Assembly (NCBI GenBank): GCA_964462685.1
Contig: CAYWYR010000009.1
Location: forward strand, 67,659 to 131,658
Length of the DNA: 64,000 nucleotides
Origin: CAYWYR01 sp964462685
GTDB taxonomy: Bacteria; Bacteroidota; Ignavibacteria; Kapaibacteriales; UBA2268
Direction: 5' to 3'
Below the pieces are notes generated by a model that did not search any database, was not told where the DNA came from, and worked only from the letters and a program-made list of their open reading frames with translations. Shown piece by piece: positions 26,388 to 35,110 of this stretch. Positions within the stretch are counted from its first letter, which is position 1, and the number at the start of each line of letters is the position of its first letter. The position numbers and the translations under genes were made by a program.

Positions 26388-27140
26388 ATGCAAAATATAT
26401 CAGTTGTGGTGTTGGCCGCTGGTAAAGGTACCAGAATGAACCACGATACTTTACCAAAAGTATTAGTGCCGTATAATGACAAGCCTATGCTCGGCCATGT
26501 TCTGGACTCTATAGTCCCGCTGTCGCCAAACAAAACTGTTTTGATAGTAGGCTATAAAGAAGATATGGTGCGTGACTATGTTGATAAAAGATATAAAGTG
26601 GCCGCCAATGTAGAGTTCGCCACACAGAGCCAACAGCTTGGCACAGGCCATGCCGTAATGCAGGCAAAAGACAATCTCCAGGATTTTGAGGGGAATACCC
26701 TTATTCTATGTGGCGACGTACCGAGGCTTACCCATGCCACTTTGGAAAAGCTGGCGACTGAGCATTCGGATACTGGTGCTGACCTTACAGTGCTGACTGC
26801 TATAGCGGAGAACCCAACAGGCTATGGCAGAATCATAAAAGACGACCATAACAGCTTTATCAAGATTGTTGAGCAGAAAGATGCTTCCGAAGAAGAAAAG
26901 AAAGTAAAAGAGATCAACAGCGGTACTTATCTTGTGGATAATCAAATGCTTTTCAATGCACTGGACAGCATCGGTAACCAGAACGCACAAGGCGAATATT
27001 ACCTAACTGATATTGTCGGGATAATGAAGCAGGATAACAGAAAGATCAATACATATATAGTGGATGATTTTGACGAGATTGTCGGCATAAACTCAATGGA
27101 AGACTTGGAAGCGGTAGAAAGAGAGGACTTTGATAGTTGA
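26388..27140 (+). CDS. NTP-transferase-domain protein like the N-terminal half of GlmU
   Basis: About 250 residues. It has the nucleotidyltransferase motif VVLAAGKGTRM, LPKVL, the Q-L-GTGHA segment, LCGDVPRL (metal-binding Asp), and GEYYLTDIVGIM. These match GlmU's uridyltransferase half closely (GlcNAc-1-P + UTP to UDP-GlcNAc). The left-handed beta-helix acetyltransferase half is absent, so the enzyme is monofunctional or acts on another sugar-1-phosphate. The ATG at 26388 directly precedes the conserved strand and has a GGG nearby. Its stop overlaps the mce start as TTGA. A second GlmU-like gene is present at 33.8 kb. Confidence 0.88.
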   Translation: MQNISVVVLAAGKGTRMNHDTLPKVLVPYNDKPMLGHVLDSIVPLSPNKTVLIVGYKEDMVRDYVDKRYKVAANVEFATQSQQLGTGHAVMQAKDNLQDFEGNTLILCGDVPRLTHATLEKLATEHSDTGADLTVLTAIAENPTGYGRIIKDDHNSFIKIVEQKDASEEEKKVKEINSGTYLVDNQMLFNALDSIGNQNAQGEYYLTDIVGIMKQDNRKINTYIVDDFDEIVGINSMEDLEAVEREDFDS

Positions 27141-27544
27141 TAAAGAAAATCGACCATATCGGTATCGCGGTAAAAGATCTCAACTCTTCTAAAAAAACTT
27201 TTGGTAAACTCTTTGGGATAGAGAGCTTTGAAAGTGACTATGTTGATTCCCAAAAGGTGAACGTAGCTTCGTTTTACATAGGTGAAGTAAAGATCGAATT
27301 ACTTGAACCCACATCTGATAGTTCCCCGATAGCGAAATATCTAACGAAAAAGGGCGAAGGTATCCACCATATCGCTTTTGAAAGCGATGATATAAAGGGT
27401 GAATTAGGCAAGGCAAAAGAGAACGGTTTTGAACTTATCAACGATGCCCCTATAGAAGGTGCTCATCAAATGCTTGTGGCTTTTCTCCACCCGAAATCAA
27501 CCAACAGCGTATTAACTGAAATCTGTCAAAAGAAAAATATATAA
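27137..27544 (+). CDS. mce: Methylmalonyl-CoA epimerase
   Basis: A 135-residue glyoxalase-fold protein. It has IDHIGIAVKDL (metal-binding His), VKIELLEPTSDSSPIAKYL, and KGEGIHHIAFESDDI. These match methylmalonyl-CoA epimerase, which interconverts the (R) and (S) forms for propionate/succinate metabolism. The TTG start overlaps the preceding stop (TTGA), which suggests coupling, and there is no alternative start before the conserved strand. Methylmalonyl-CoA mutase is not in the window. Confidence 0.93.
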   Translation: MIKKIDHIGIAVKDLNSSKKTFGKLFGIESFESDYVDSQKVNVASFYIGEVKIELLEPTSDSSPIAKYLTKKGEGIHHIAFESDDIKGELGKAKENGFELINDAPIEGAHQMLVAFLHPKSTNSVLTEICQKKNI

Positions 27545-27547
27545 ACT

Positions 27548-28171
27548 ATGCCTAAGCTAATAACAGTAAGACACGGACAGTCCCAGTGGAATTTAGAGAA
27601 CAAATTCACCGGTTGGGTTGATATAGATTTAACGGACAAAGGTAAAGAAGAAGCTAATCAAGCAGGTGAGCTTGTAAAAGGCCATAATGTTGATCTTGTT
27701 TTTACTTCTGATCTTATCCGTGCCCAGCATACAGCTGATATAATTATGGATGTAGCAGACATAGATGTGAAAGTCGTTAAGAATCAAGCACTTAACGAAA
27801 GGCACTACGGTGATCTGCAAGGCCTGAATAAAGATGATACAAGAGCTAAATACGGTGATGAGCAGGTACATATATGGCGACGCAGTTATGAAACGCCACC
27901 TCCCGGGGGCGAATCACTGAAAATGACACAAGAAAGGGTAATGCCATACTACAGGGAACATATTCTCCCTAAGCTTGAGGAAGGTAAGGATATTATGATA
28001 GTTGCACATGGCAATAGCCTTCGTTCTCTTATAATGGAGCTGAACGGGTTGAGCCCGGATGCTATATTACAACTTAACATCCCAACCGGGAAACCGTATA
28101 TCTATGAGTATTCTGGCAGTATGGAACTAAAAAGCCATGGCTATCTGCCAGACCAAAAAGAAAAGATATAG
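27548..28171 (+). CDS. gpmA: 2,3-bisphosphoglycerate-dependent phosphoglycerate mutase
   Basis: A 207-residue dPGM. It has the catalytic VRHGQSQWN (phospho-His), FTGWVDIDLTDKG, SDLIRAQHTADII, NERHYGDLQGLNK, ETPPPGGESL and the second catalytic AHGNSLRSL. It interconverts 3- and 2-phosphoglycerate. It lies three bases after mce. Length is slightly below E. coli GpmA (250), with a shorter C-terminal region, as in many Bacteroidota. Confidence 0.95.
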   Translation: MPKLITVRHGQSQWNLENKFTGWVDIDLTDKGKEEANQAGELVKGHNVDLVFTSDLIRAQHTADIIMDVADIDVKVVKNQALNERHYGDLQGLNKDDTRAKYGDEQVHIWRRSYETPPPGGESLKMTQERVMPYYREHILPKLEEGKDIMIVAHGNSLRSLIMELNGLSPDAILQLNIPTGKPYIYEYSGSMELKSHGYLPDQKEKI

Positions 28172-28189
28172 CAACAAACATATAACCCA

Positions 28190-29887
28190 TTGAAATTTAA
28201 ACACTTAATGTTACTTGGAATGGTTTGGTTAATGACAGCCGAACCAGCGTTTACTTCCTCCGAACAAGAAAAAATCCTCGAAATAGCCAAACAGGAACTT
28301 GATAGAAATTTTAAGATTCTATCTAAATCCGATATACCCGTTTATTTTATCGGATATCAGATTTACGATTTAGAAGAAACAACTATTTCAGCTACTTTCG
28401 GGAATTTACTCACAACAAGACAAGACCGCCAAAGGCTTTTAGATACCGACCTGAGAGTGGGTGATTACGGTTTTGACAACACGCACATAATCAGAGGCCA
28501 AGCGATAAATTTCGGTGGAGGCTCCGGTATAGCCCAACTCCCCTACGAAAATGATCCATTAGCTATTAAGCAGGCACTATGGCTCGCAACAGATAAATCT
28601 TACAAATCCGCGGTTGAGACTTACCAAAAAGCTAAGGCTAATCAGCTTGTAAAGGTGGAGGAAGAAGATACCAGTGATGATTTATCAAGGGTAGAACCAG
28701 TGCAAGATGTTGTGGATGTAAAGTTCGCAGAAGGTGATGTATCTAAAATCGAGGGGATGGTAAAGCGGCTGAGTGCTATGTTTAAAGGTAATGCGGAGAT
28801 ATATTCAGGCGATGTTACCTTCAAGATGGATAATGTCACCAAATATTATATCTCTTCCGAAGGGGCCAAGGTAAGCTGGGATGAGCAATTTGTAAGGCTG
28901 TTCGTATCTGGATATACTAAAAGTGATGACGGAATGAGCCTGCCACTTTTTGAGAGCTATTTCGCATTTACGATAGATGAACTTCCAAGTGAAAAAGAGA
29001 TAGCTTCTGATATTGATTCAATGATCGGCAAGCTGAAAAGCCTGAGACAAGCACCCGTAATGGGAACCTTCACAGGCCCTGCGGTACTATCAGGTGAGGC
29101 CGCGGGGGTTTTCTTTCATGAGATTTTCGGCCACCGAGTGGAAGGCCACAGAGAGAAAGATCCAAACTCCAGCCAGACTTTCAAGCAATCTGTTGGAGAG
29201 GATATCTTCCCAGAATTCATCTCAGTTATATTTGATCCGACTATCAAAACTTATGATGATACCTATGTATCCGGTTATTATCAATACGATGATGAAGGTG
29301 TTCCAGGTGAAAAAGTAGTATCTGTAGAAAACGGTATATTCAAAAGCTTTCTAATGTCTCGAATGCCGATCGAAGACTTTCCCGAATCCAATGGGCATGG
29401 CCGCAAGCAGCCTGGCTATAAAGCAGTAGCCCGGCAATCCAACCTTATCGTAAAAGTTGGTGAATCTGGTAAAACTAATGATATATTTGAAGATTTAAGG
29501 CTCGAAGCAAAGAAACAGGGCTTGGAGTACGGTATATACTTCGCTAAAGTGCAAGGCGGATTTACTTTTACCAGCAGGACGATACCTAACGCTTTCAACG
29601 TACAGCCGATTGAAGTATATAAAGTATTCGCGGACGGCAGGCCGAATGAGTTAGTTCGTGGGGTTGATCTTATCGGTACACCGCTAACGGTATTTAAAAA
29701 GATACTTTCTGGTAATGAAGATATAGAGACGTTCAACGGTATCTGCGGTGCGGAGTCAGGCGGCGTACCTGTATCGGCTAGTTCGCCTTATTTGCTTATC
29801 GAATCAATTGAGATTCAAAAGAAAAGAAAATCCCAGGCTAAACCACCTCTCTTGCCCTCCCCAGTAGCTAAAGGAGGTGCAAAATGA
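28190..29887 (+). CDS. Exported TldD/PmbA-family metalloprotease (catalytic-type)
   Basis: A 565-residue TldD homologue. Unlike cytosolic TldD, it starts with a hydrophobic leader: TTG start, then MKFKHLMLLGMVWLMTAEPA. It has the metal-binding HEIFGH (H310-E-x-x-x-H315) in GEAAGVFFHEIFGHRVEGHR, and C-terminal GICGAESGG and the QGGFTFTSRTIPNAFNVQP segment. TldD/TldE hydrolyse unfolded or modified peptides (for example microcin B17 maturation, CcdA degradation; family knowledge). An exported version suggests periplasmic or surface peptide processing. Its last four bases overlap the second TldD-like gene (ATGA). The partner lacks the metal site. Confidence 0.92.
   Translation: MKFKHLMLLGMVWLMTAEPAFTSSEQEKILEIAKQELDRNFKILSKSDIPVYFIGYQIYDLEETTISATFGNLLTTRQDRQRLLDTDLRVGDYGFDNTHIIRGQAINFGGGSGIAQLPYENDPLAIKQALWLATDKSYKSAVETYQKAKANQLVKVEEEDTSDDLSRVEPVQDVVDVKFAEGDVSKIEGMVKRLSAMFKGNAEIYSGDVTFKMDNVTKYYISSEGAKVSWDEQFVRLFVSGYTKSDDGMSLPLFESYFAFTIDELPSEKEIASDIDSMIGKLKSLRQAPVMGTFTGPAVLSGEAAGVFFHEIFGHRVEGHREKDPNSSQTFKQSVGEDIFPEFISVIFDPTIKTYDDTYVSGYYQYDDEGVPGEKVVSVENGIFKSFLMSRMPIEDFPESNGHGRKQPGYKAVARQSNLIVKVGESGKTNDIFEDLRLEAKKQGLEYGIYFAKVQGGFTFTSRTIPNAFNVQPIEVYKVFADGRPNELVRGVDLIGTPLTVFKKILSGNEDIETFNGICGAESGGVPVSASSPYLLIESIEIQKKRKSQAKPPLLPSPVAKGGAK
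29871..29879 (+). promoter_or_regulatory. Strong Shine-Dalgarno inside the end of the upstream coding sequence
   Basis: AAGGAGGTG lies four bases before the ATG of the second TldD-like gene, within the last codons of the first. It indicates separate, strong initiation in addition to ATGA coupling and contrasts with the weak or absent sites before most genes here. Confidence 0.75.
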
Positions 29888-31665
29888 GAAATATCACTAA
29901 ATATTGTGTTCTTCTAGTTTCAGCAGTTCTTCTATCCTGTCCCACAATAGCAGATTCGGATGACAGTAAAATCTTCGACGCTATGAAAGATGAGTTAGAT
30001 AGGGCTATGAGCGAACTCAAGATCGAAGGTCTTGAAAAGCCTTACTATATCGAATACACTATCAAGAAAAATGATTACAAGCAAGTAAAAGCATCGCTCG
30101 GTAGTATGATAGAGAATCAGCAGGCCGAGGGTACAACGCTTACAGTAGGCGTTCGTGTGGGGGATTATCAGTTTGATCAGACTAATTTCTTCGATATCAA
30201 TTTATCTTTTTTTGGTAGCTCCGATGATGAGGAAAGATATAAAAACAGGCAGATACCGAATGAGCTAGACTATGAATCGCTAAGAAGAGAGCTATGGCTA
30301 GCTACCGATGTGGCTTATAAGCATGCAGCCGAGCTTTACTCAAAAAAAGAATCCGCTAATACGAACCGTGCAAAGCAGGATACGATACAAAACTTTCTGA
30401 AATCGGAAGTTTATGGATATGCGGAAGCATTAATGGATACACCGAAGTTCGACGTATCAAAATATTCTCAACTTGTAAAGGAAGTATCAGCTGTTTTCAA
30501 TAGCTATGATGATATTCATTCTTCTACTGTAGGTATAGAGTTTATACCCAAAACGATTTATTACATGAATACCGAAGGTACACGGTACAAGAAACTGGAA
30601 TACTATACAGGTATGGAAATCATAGCATACACCAAAGATTCTCTCGGTATGCCTCTATATGATTACCAGACATTCTATAGTAATGATCCGGGTGACTTGC
30701 CAGCTGCTGATTCTATTAAAAGAGCAGCTAAGAATGTCGCGGATAGATTAAGTTCTCTAATCAGCTCCGAAGACTTACCCGAACCATACTCTGGGCCTAT
30801 CTTATTTGTTGATGAGGCGGCCGGAGAGCTACTTGCACAAGGTATTGGGTATAATATAGTGGCACAGCGTAAAAATCAGACTGAGGGGAATTTCGGCAGT
30901 TCGGAAATGCCATATATGGCTCTGCAGAATAAAGTTGGAGCCCGGGTTGTTCCAGAGTTCTTATCATTTTATAATTTAACGGATATAAAAGATACTTTAA
31001 ATAGCCAGGTTGTCGGCAATTACAAGGTTGATGATTACGGCCAAAGCCCAGATACCGATACCCTGATTAAAAACGGATACTTGGAAAATCTCCTTAGTTC
31101 ACGGGTGCCGAACAGGCGGATAAAACAGTCATCGGCCAGCAAACGTAGTGGCGGTGTAATGTTCGCTACTATTGCTGTTGAGAACCATGAGGATAGTAAG
31201 AGCCTTGGTTATGAGGAACTGAAAGACAGCCTTATCGCTATTGCCGCAAAGAGAGATCTCCCTTATGGTATAATAGTCAAGAAAATTCTCAACCCGAATA
31301 TTCAGTTCACTTCTCTTTATGGAATATCCCGTGGTGAGTTTGAGATAGTAAGGGGAGAGGGGAATTTCGGTAATGTACTGGCATATAAGGTTTACCCCGA
31401 CGGGCGTGAAGAACTCATCAAACCAACGAAAACAATCAATTTCGGTATCAAGTCCTTCAAAGAAATACTATTTACCGGTGATAAGCCATTTGTTTATAAT
31501 TTCTTGGCATCGGCTGTTGAATCAGCCTATGTAACGGGCGGTAGCCAGTATCTGGAATCTACTGTTATCACTCCTTCGCTATTGTTTGAAGACTGCGAGA
31601 TTGACGTGCTGAACACGGATTATAAGAAACCACCTGTTGTTCCTTCCCCACTATCCAGAAACTGA
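29884..31665 (+). CDS. Exported TldE-like (non-catalytic) TldD/PmbA homologue
   Basis: A 593-residue paralogue of the upstream gene. The N-terminus has a hydrophobic export segment (YCVLLVSAVLLSCPTIADS). It shares VGVRVGDYQFDQTNF, RRELWLATDVAYKHA and the fold framework. At the place of the HExxxH metal motif it reads LLAQGIGYNIVAQR, so no zinc ligands remain. This mirrors E. coli TldE, which lacks the site and pairs with TldD. The Cys in VLLSC may make it a lipoprotein, but signal-peptidase choice is uncertain. The next gene begins one base after the stop. Confidence 0.88.
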   Translation: MRNITKYCVLLVSAVLLSCPTIADSDDSKIFDAMKDELDRAMSELKIEGLEKPYYIEYTIKKNDYKQVKASLGSMIENQQAEGTTLTVGVRVGDYQFDQTNFFDINLSFFGSSDDEERYKNRQIPNELDYESLRRELWLATDVAYKHAAELYSKKESANTNRAKQDTIQNFLKSEVYGYAEALMDTPKFDVSKYSQLVKEVSAVFNSYDDIHSSTVGIEFIPKTIYYMNTEGTRYKKLEYYTGMEIIAYTKDSLGMPLYDYQTFYSNDPGDLPAADSIKRAAKNVADRLSSLISSEDLPEPYSGPILFVDEAAGELLAQGIGYNIVAQRKNQTEGNFGSSEMPYMALQNKVGARVVPEFLSFYNLTDIKDTLNSQVVGNYKVDDYGQSPDTDTLIKNGYLENLLSSRVPNRRIKQSSASKRSGGVMFATIAVENHEDSKSLGYEELKDSLIAIAAKRDLPYGIIVKKILNPNIQFTSLYGISRGEFEIVRGEGNFGNVLAYKVYPDGREELIKPTKTINFGIKSFKEILFTGDKPFVYNFLASAVESAYVTGGSQYLESTVITPSLLFEDCEIDVLNTDYKKPPVVPSPLSRN

Positions 31666-31666
31666 T

Positions 31667-33829
31667 ATGCTTTTATCGGTATGTATCATTACGAAGAACG
31701 AAGAAAGCAATATAGCACGATGCTTAGATAGCATCAAGGATATTGCTGACGAAGTAGTAGTTTACGATACAGGATCAACCGATAGGACTATCGATATCCT
31801 TAATGGCTTTTCCAAAAGAGCTAATGTGAAAGGATTTGACTTAAAAGTTTACAGAGGCGAATGGAAAAATGATTTTTCAGAAGCTAGAAATAATGCACTG
31901 GATAATGCTAAAGGCGATTGGATATTTTTTATCGATGCTGATGAAGAATTACTAAACCCTAACGATCTAAAAAACTTGCTTCAAAACAGCGATAGTAATA
32001 TCGGCGGCTATCTTTGGAATCTCAAATCATATATTTTTGAGGGTGGAAATAGAAAAGAGCAGACAACAAGTCTTCTCAGGATTTTTCGCAACCATACTAA
32101 TATCAGGTATGAAGGGATAGTTCATGAGCAGGTTTTGAAATCTATAGTATCTATGGGTTTGAAAGTCAAGGCTTCAAGTATCAATGGAATCCATCACGGA
32201 TATAATATATCCCCTATCGAACTAGAAAAAAAGCACCAAAGAAATATCAATCTTTTGGAAAGAGCTATATCCGATCAGCCAACAGCATATAACTATCTTC
32301 AACTCGGCAAAGCATATATGGCTATGAATCAGCTGAAATCAGCTGTTGAAAGTTTCGAGAAAGCAGAATCCTATAAGGATCAACACCCCGAAACACTACT
32401 TCAGATTTACTATAATCTCGCTTTAGCTTTTTTCAGAACCGAGAAACTGGATAAAGCATTGGTAATGGCGGAAAAGTGTTTATCAATTAAGCCAGACTAC
32501 CACACTGCCAAGCTTATAATTGCAGATATAATGTTAGCCCAGGGTAAGGTCATTTCTGCGATAGATCATCTTGAATCTATTCTGAACTCTATAGAAAGCA
32601 GCACCACTGACCTATCGTTATCTCTGAGTTCATCATTGGCTGGAATCTATCATATTAATAGGAATGATCTTTATACCAAAATATTCCGGTTATACTTAGC
32701 TATCGGAAATAAAGAAAAAGCAAAGCAATTGATTGATGATGGTCTCAGTTCCGATAATGCTAATGAGAAACTACTCAAGCTTAAAAGAGAGTTGAGTGCT
32801 AATATAAGCAGCAGCAATACTACAATAGCTTTGTGTATGATTGTCAAAAACGAAGCAGAGAATATACAAGGTGCTCTTGATAGCGTAAAAGGTATCGCCG
32901 ACGAGATAGTTGTAGTAGATACAGGCTCCGAAGATGGTACAATAGAGATATTGAAAGATAATAATGTTAATATCAGATATTTTGAATGGTGTGATGATTT
33001 TTCGGCAGCCAGGAATGAAAGCATCAAAGACATCAAGTCCGACTGGATACTGTATTTAGACGCAGATGAAAGAGTTAAACCCCTTAATACAATCCAACTA
33101 AAAGTATCTCTGTCAAAATTGCCGAAGGAAGTTGGTGGAGTGTTATGTACTTTGGAAAGCGTGCATACCAAACTTACGGGCGATGCGGAGATGCACCGTG
33201 GAGGATATCCTCGGCTATTCAGGAATTTAGGCTATCCGGATATTCACTTCAAAGGGCGGGTACATGAACAGATCACTCCATCGCTTAAAGACAGAGGGCT
33301 ATCAATAGTACCGAGCGATGTAATAATCGAGCATCACGGCTATAACAGAAGCCGGGGAGAGATGGAAGCGAAAGTCAAGCGGAATTATAGACTGCTGCTA
33401 TCGCATGTTAAAGAGGAGCCGCTAAACGGTTATGCATGGTATCAGTTAGGGCAGACACTTGGGCAGATGAACTTGGTAAAAGAATCTGAAAACGCCATTG
33501 AATTTGCTATCCAAACAGGATCATTATCCGATAGTGTTTCATCTTCGGCGTACGCTACGTTATCACAGTATGCTGGTGGCAGGAAAGAATTTGAAAAGGC
33601 TTTAGAATACGCTGAAAAATCTTTGGAACATGGGCCGGATCAGATATATGCTATGAACCTGAAAGGGTATGCTTTAGTTTTTCTGAACCGGAAAAAAGAA
33701 GCTGAGGCTATCTTTGTTGATGTGTTAGATAAATATGAAAAGATGGAATCGGGTATCCCGAGTTCAGGTTATGATATAGTGCTTCCAAAGTCGGTTATCA
33801 ATAAAGGCTTAGCGATGGCGAGAAGCTGA
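31667..33829 (+). CDS. Duplicated GT2 glycosyltransferase-TPR protein
   Basis: About 720 residues built from two tandem copies of a family 2 glycosyltransferase followed by TPR-type helices. Copy 1 (residues ~1-370) has LSVCIITKNEESNIARCLD, VVVYDTGSTDRTIDIL, and FIDADEELL (DxD-like). Copy 2 (residues ~380-720) has IALCMIVKNEAENIQGALD, VVVDTGSEDGTIEIL, and YLDADERVKPL. Both have VHEQ and an HHGYN segment, so the duplication covers the whole unit. The ATG at 31667 lies just before the conserved strand; an upstream TTG would only add a short tail. Glycosylation of surface glycans or proteins is likely. No donor can be named. Confidence 0.9.
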   Translation: MLLSVCIITKNEESNIARCLDSIKDIADEVVVYDTGSTDRTIDILNGFSKRANVKGFDLKVYRGEWKNDFSEARNNALDNAKGDWIFFIDADEELLNPNDLKNLLQNSDSNIGGYLWNLKSYIFEGGNRKEQTTSLLRIFRNHTNIRYEGIVHEQVLKSIVSMGLKVKASSINGIHHGYNISPIELEKKHQRNINLLERAISDQPTAYNYLQLGKAYMAMNQLKSAVESFEKAESYKDQHPETLLQIYYNLALAFFRTEKLDKALVMAEKCLSIKPDYHTAKLIIADIMLAQGKVISAIDHLESILNSIESSTTDLSLSLSSSLAGIYHINRNDLYTKIFRLYLAIGNKEKAKQLIDDGLSSDNANEKLLKLKRELSANISSSNTTIALCMIVKNEAENIQGALDSVKGIADEIVVVDTGSEDGTIEILKDNNVNIRYFEWCDDFSAARNESIKDIKSDWILYLDADERVKPLNTIQLKVSLSKLPKEVGGVLCTLESVHTKLTGDAEMHRGGYPRLFRNLGYPDIHFKGRVHEQITPSLKDRGLSIVPSDVIIEHHGYNRSRGEMEAKVKRNYRLLLSHVKEEPLNGYAWYQLGQTLGQMNLVKESENAIEFAIQTGSLSDSVSSSAYATLSQYAGGRKEFEKALEYAEKSLEHGPDQIYAMNLKGYALVFLNRKKEAEAIFVDVLDKYEKMESGIPSSGYDIVLPKSVINKGLAMARS

Positions 33830-33842
33830 TTCGTTATCAATA

Positions 33843-35096
33843 CTACTTCCCGTAGTAATATTCCTTAATCCTATCGTATTCAGCTTCCATTAGTTTTAAC
33901 TCGTAGTCATTGAGTTTCTTATCTCTCCTTGCCATAACTGTATCTGCGGTACCGATAGCTTTTTTTAGCTTATAAATGATGTTTTTTTTGCTGCCCGTCC
34001 AGTTATAGCTTCTGATATCTGTGGGTGGGAATCCCTCGGTAGCTATCATGCAATGAATACCAATTACAGTACCTGTATTGAGCTGGGTATTGATAGCGGT
34101 TTTAGTATGATCCCCTATCATGCTACCTACAAACATTTTACCAGTATCAACTTCCTCTCCTCGTAGCTTGATACTTATATCGCCGTATGTATTTTTCAGG
34201 TCTGAGTTATCGGTATTTGCCCCGAGATTAACCCACTCCCCAAGATACGAATGACCTAAAAAACCTGCGTGCTGCTTATTACTATAGCCTTGGACAATAG
34301 AATTTTCAACCTCACCGCCAATCTTGCATACCGGCCCGAAAGAACAATCTGGTTCTATTATTGCATTGGTTTTGATCTTTGTTTTCTTACCGATATAACA
34401 AGGGCCGTAAATAGTGACACCATGTTCTATTTTAACGTCGCTATCGATGACAATCGGGCCACCGGATGTATCAAAAACAACATTTTTGCCCACTGTGATT
34501 TCACCTTTGACAATTAGTTTATTATCACCGGTGATAGACTCCTTATACTTATTACTGGATATAGCAGTTTGGGTATTATTATCATTATCTGCATCGAGAG
34601 TTATGTATTTGCCATTAAGATAAACAGCATCATGCAAGTATTCTATATAGTCAATATCATTATCGGTAAGCTGGATTAGGTGATAGTCATTCGGGACATA
34701 GCTGAGAAACTCTTCCCTGCTCCTGAAAAGCTTTTCGGTGAAGATACCTATTGTGTGGCCTTTATGAGTTATGACTGTGGGGCTATCGTTTCTTAGCTGC
34801 TGGTTGGCTATATCATAAAAAACCTGAGATACAAGCACACCACCGCTAAGATAGAGTTTGAAGTCACTTTCATTATCTCGTGCCTGCTTATCAGTAGTTA
34901 TCAGATCGATGCCGTACCTTTCTGAGAAACTCTCTGCGATGTTGGGCCTTGCGAGGTACGCGATATCATTACCGAAAAATTGAGAGGCTCGCTGCCAGTT
35001 CTGCATAGTGCCGCATAGAAGCTCCCATTGGGCGAGTAATACAGAAAAAGGGTAGATGTTTTCTACCCTTTGATCTTCATAAAGTACTATTTTCAT
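33843..35096 (-). CDS. Alternative bacterial GlmU-type bifunctional sugar nucleotidyltransferase/acyltransferase
   Basis: A 417-residue protein. The N-terminal part (LYEDQRVENIYPFSVLLAQWEL) matches the Bacteroidota 'alternative GlmU' family. Left-handed beta-helix hexapeptide repeats follow (VIDSDVKIEHGVTIYGPCYI, IGKKTKIKTNAIIEPDCSFG), ending in LNTGTVIGIHCMIATEG and an acyltransferase-like tail. In this family the protein is proposed to replace E. coli-type GlmU for UDP-GlcNAc formation. It is the last gene of the pyrG-FKBP-glmU minus operon. The coexistence with a GlmU-N-like gene at 26.4 kb is noted. A hairpin at the 3' end is weak. Confidence 0.87.
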   Translation of the reverse strand: MKIVLYEDQRVENIYPFSVLLAQWELLCGTMQNWQRASQFFGNDIAYLARPNIAESFSERYGIDLITTDKQARDNESDFKLYLSGGVLVSQVFYDIANQQLRNDSPTVITHKGHTIGIFTEKLFRSREEFLSYVPNDYHLIQLTDNDIDYIEYLHDAVYLNGKYITLDADNDNNTQTAISSNKYKESITGDNKLIVKGEITVGKNVVFDTSGGPIVIDSDVKIEHGVTIYGPCYIGKKTKIKTNAIIEPDCSFGPVCKIGGEVENSIVQGYSNKQHAGFLGHSYLGEWVNLGANTDNSDLKNTYGDISIKLRGEEVDTGKMFVGSMIGDHTKTAINTQLNTGTVIGIHCMIATEGFPPTDIRSYNWTGSKKNIIYKLKKAIGTADTVMARRDKKLNDYELKLMEAEYDRIKEYYYGK

Positions 35097-35110
35097 AGAT
35101 ATTGCTATTA

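Noticed and set aside
32671..33171. 166-codon minus-strand frame
   Set aside because: Antisense to the second GT2 domain; no family features, and composition follows the real gene on the other strand.
33841..33857. Hairpin TACTAC/GTAGTA as a terminator between the convergent GT2 and GlmU genes
   Set aside because: It lies in the coding end of alternative glmU (tyrosine codons) and has no T-run.
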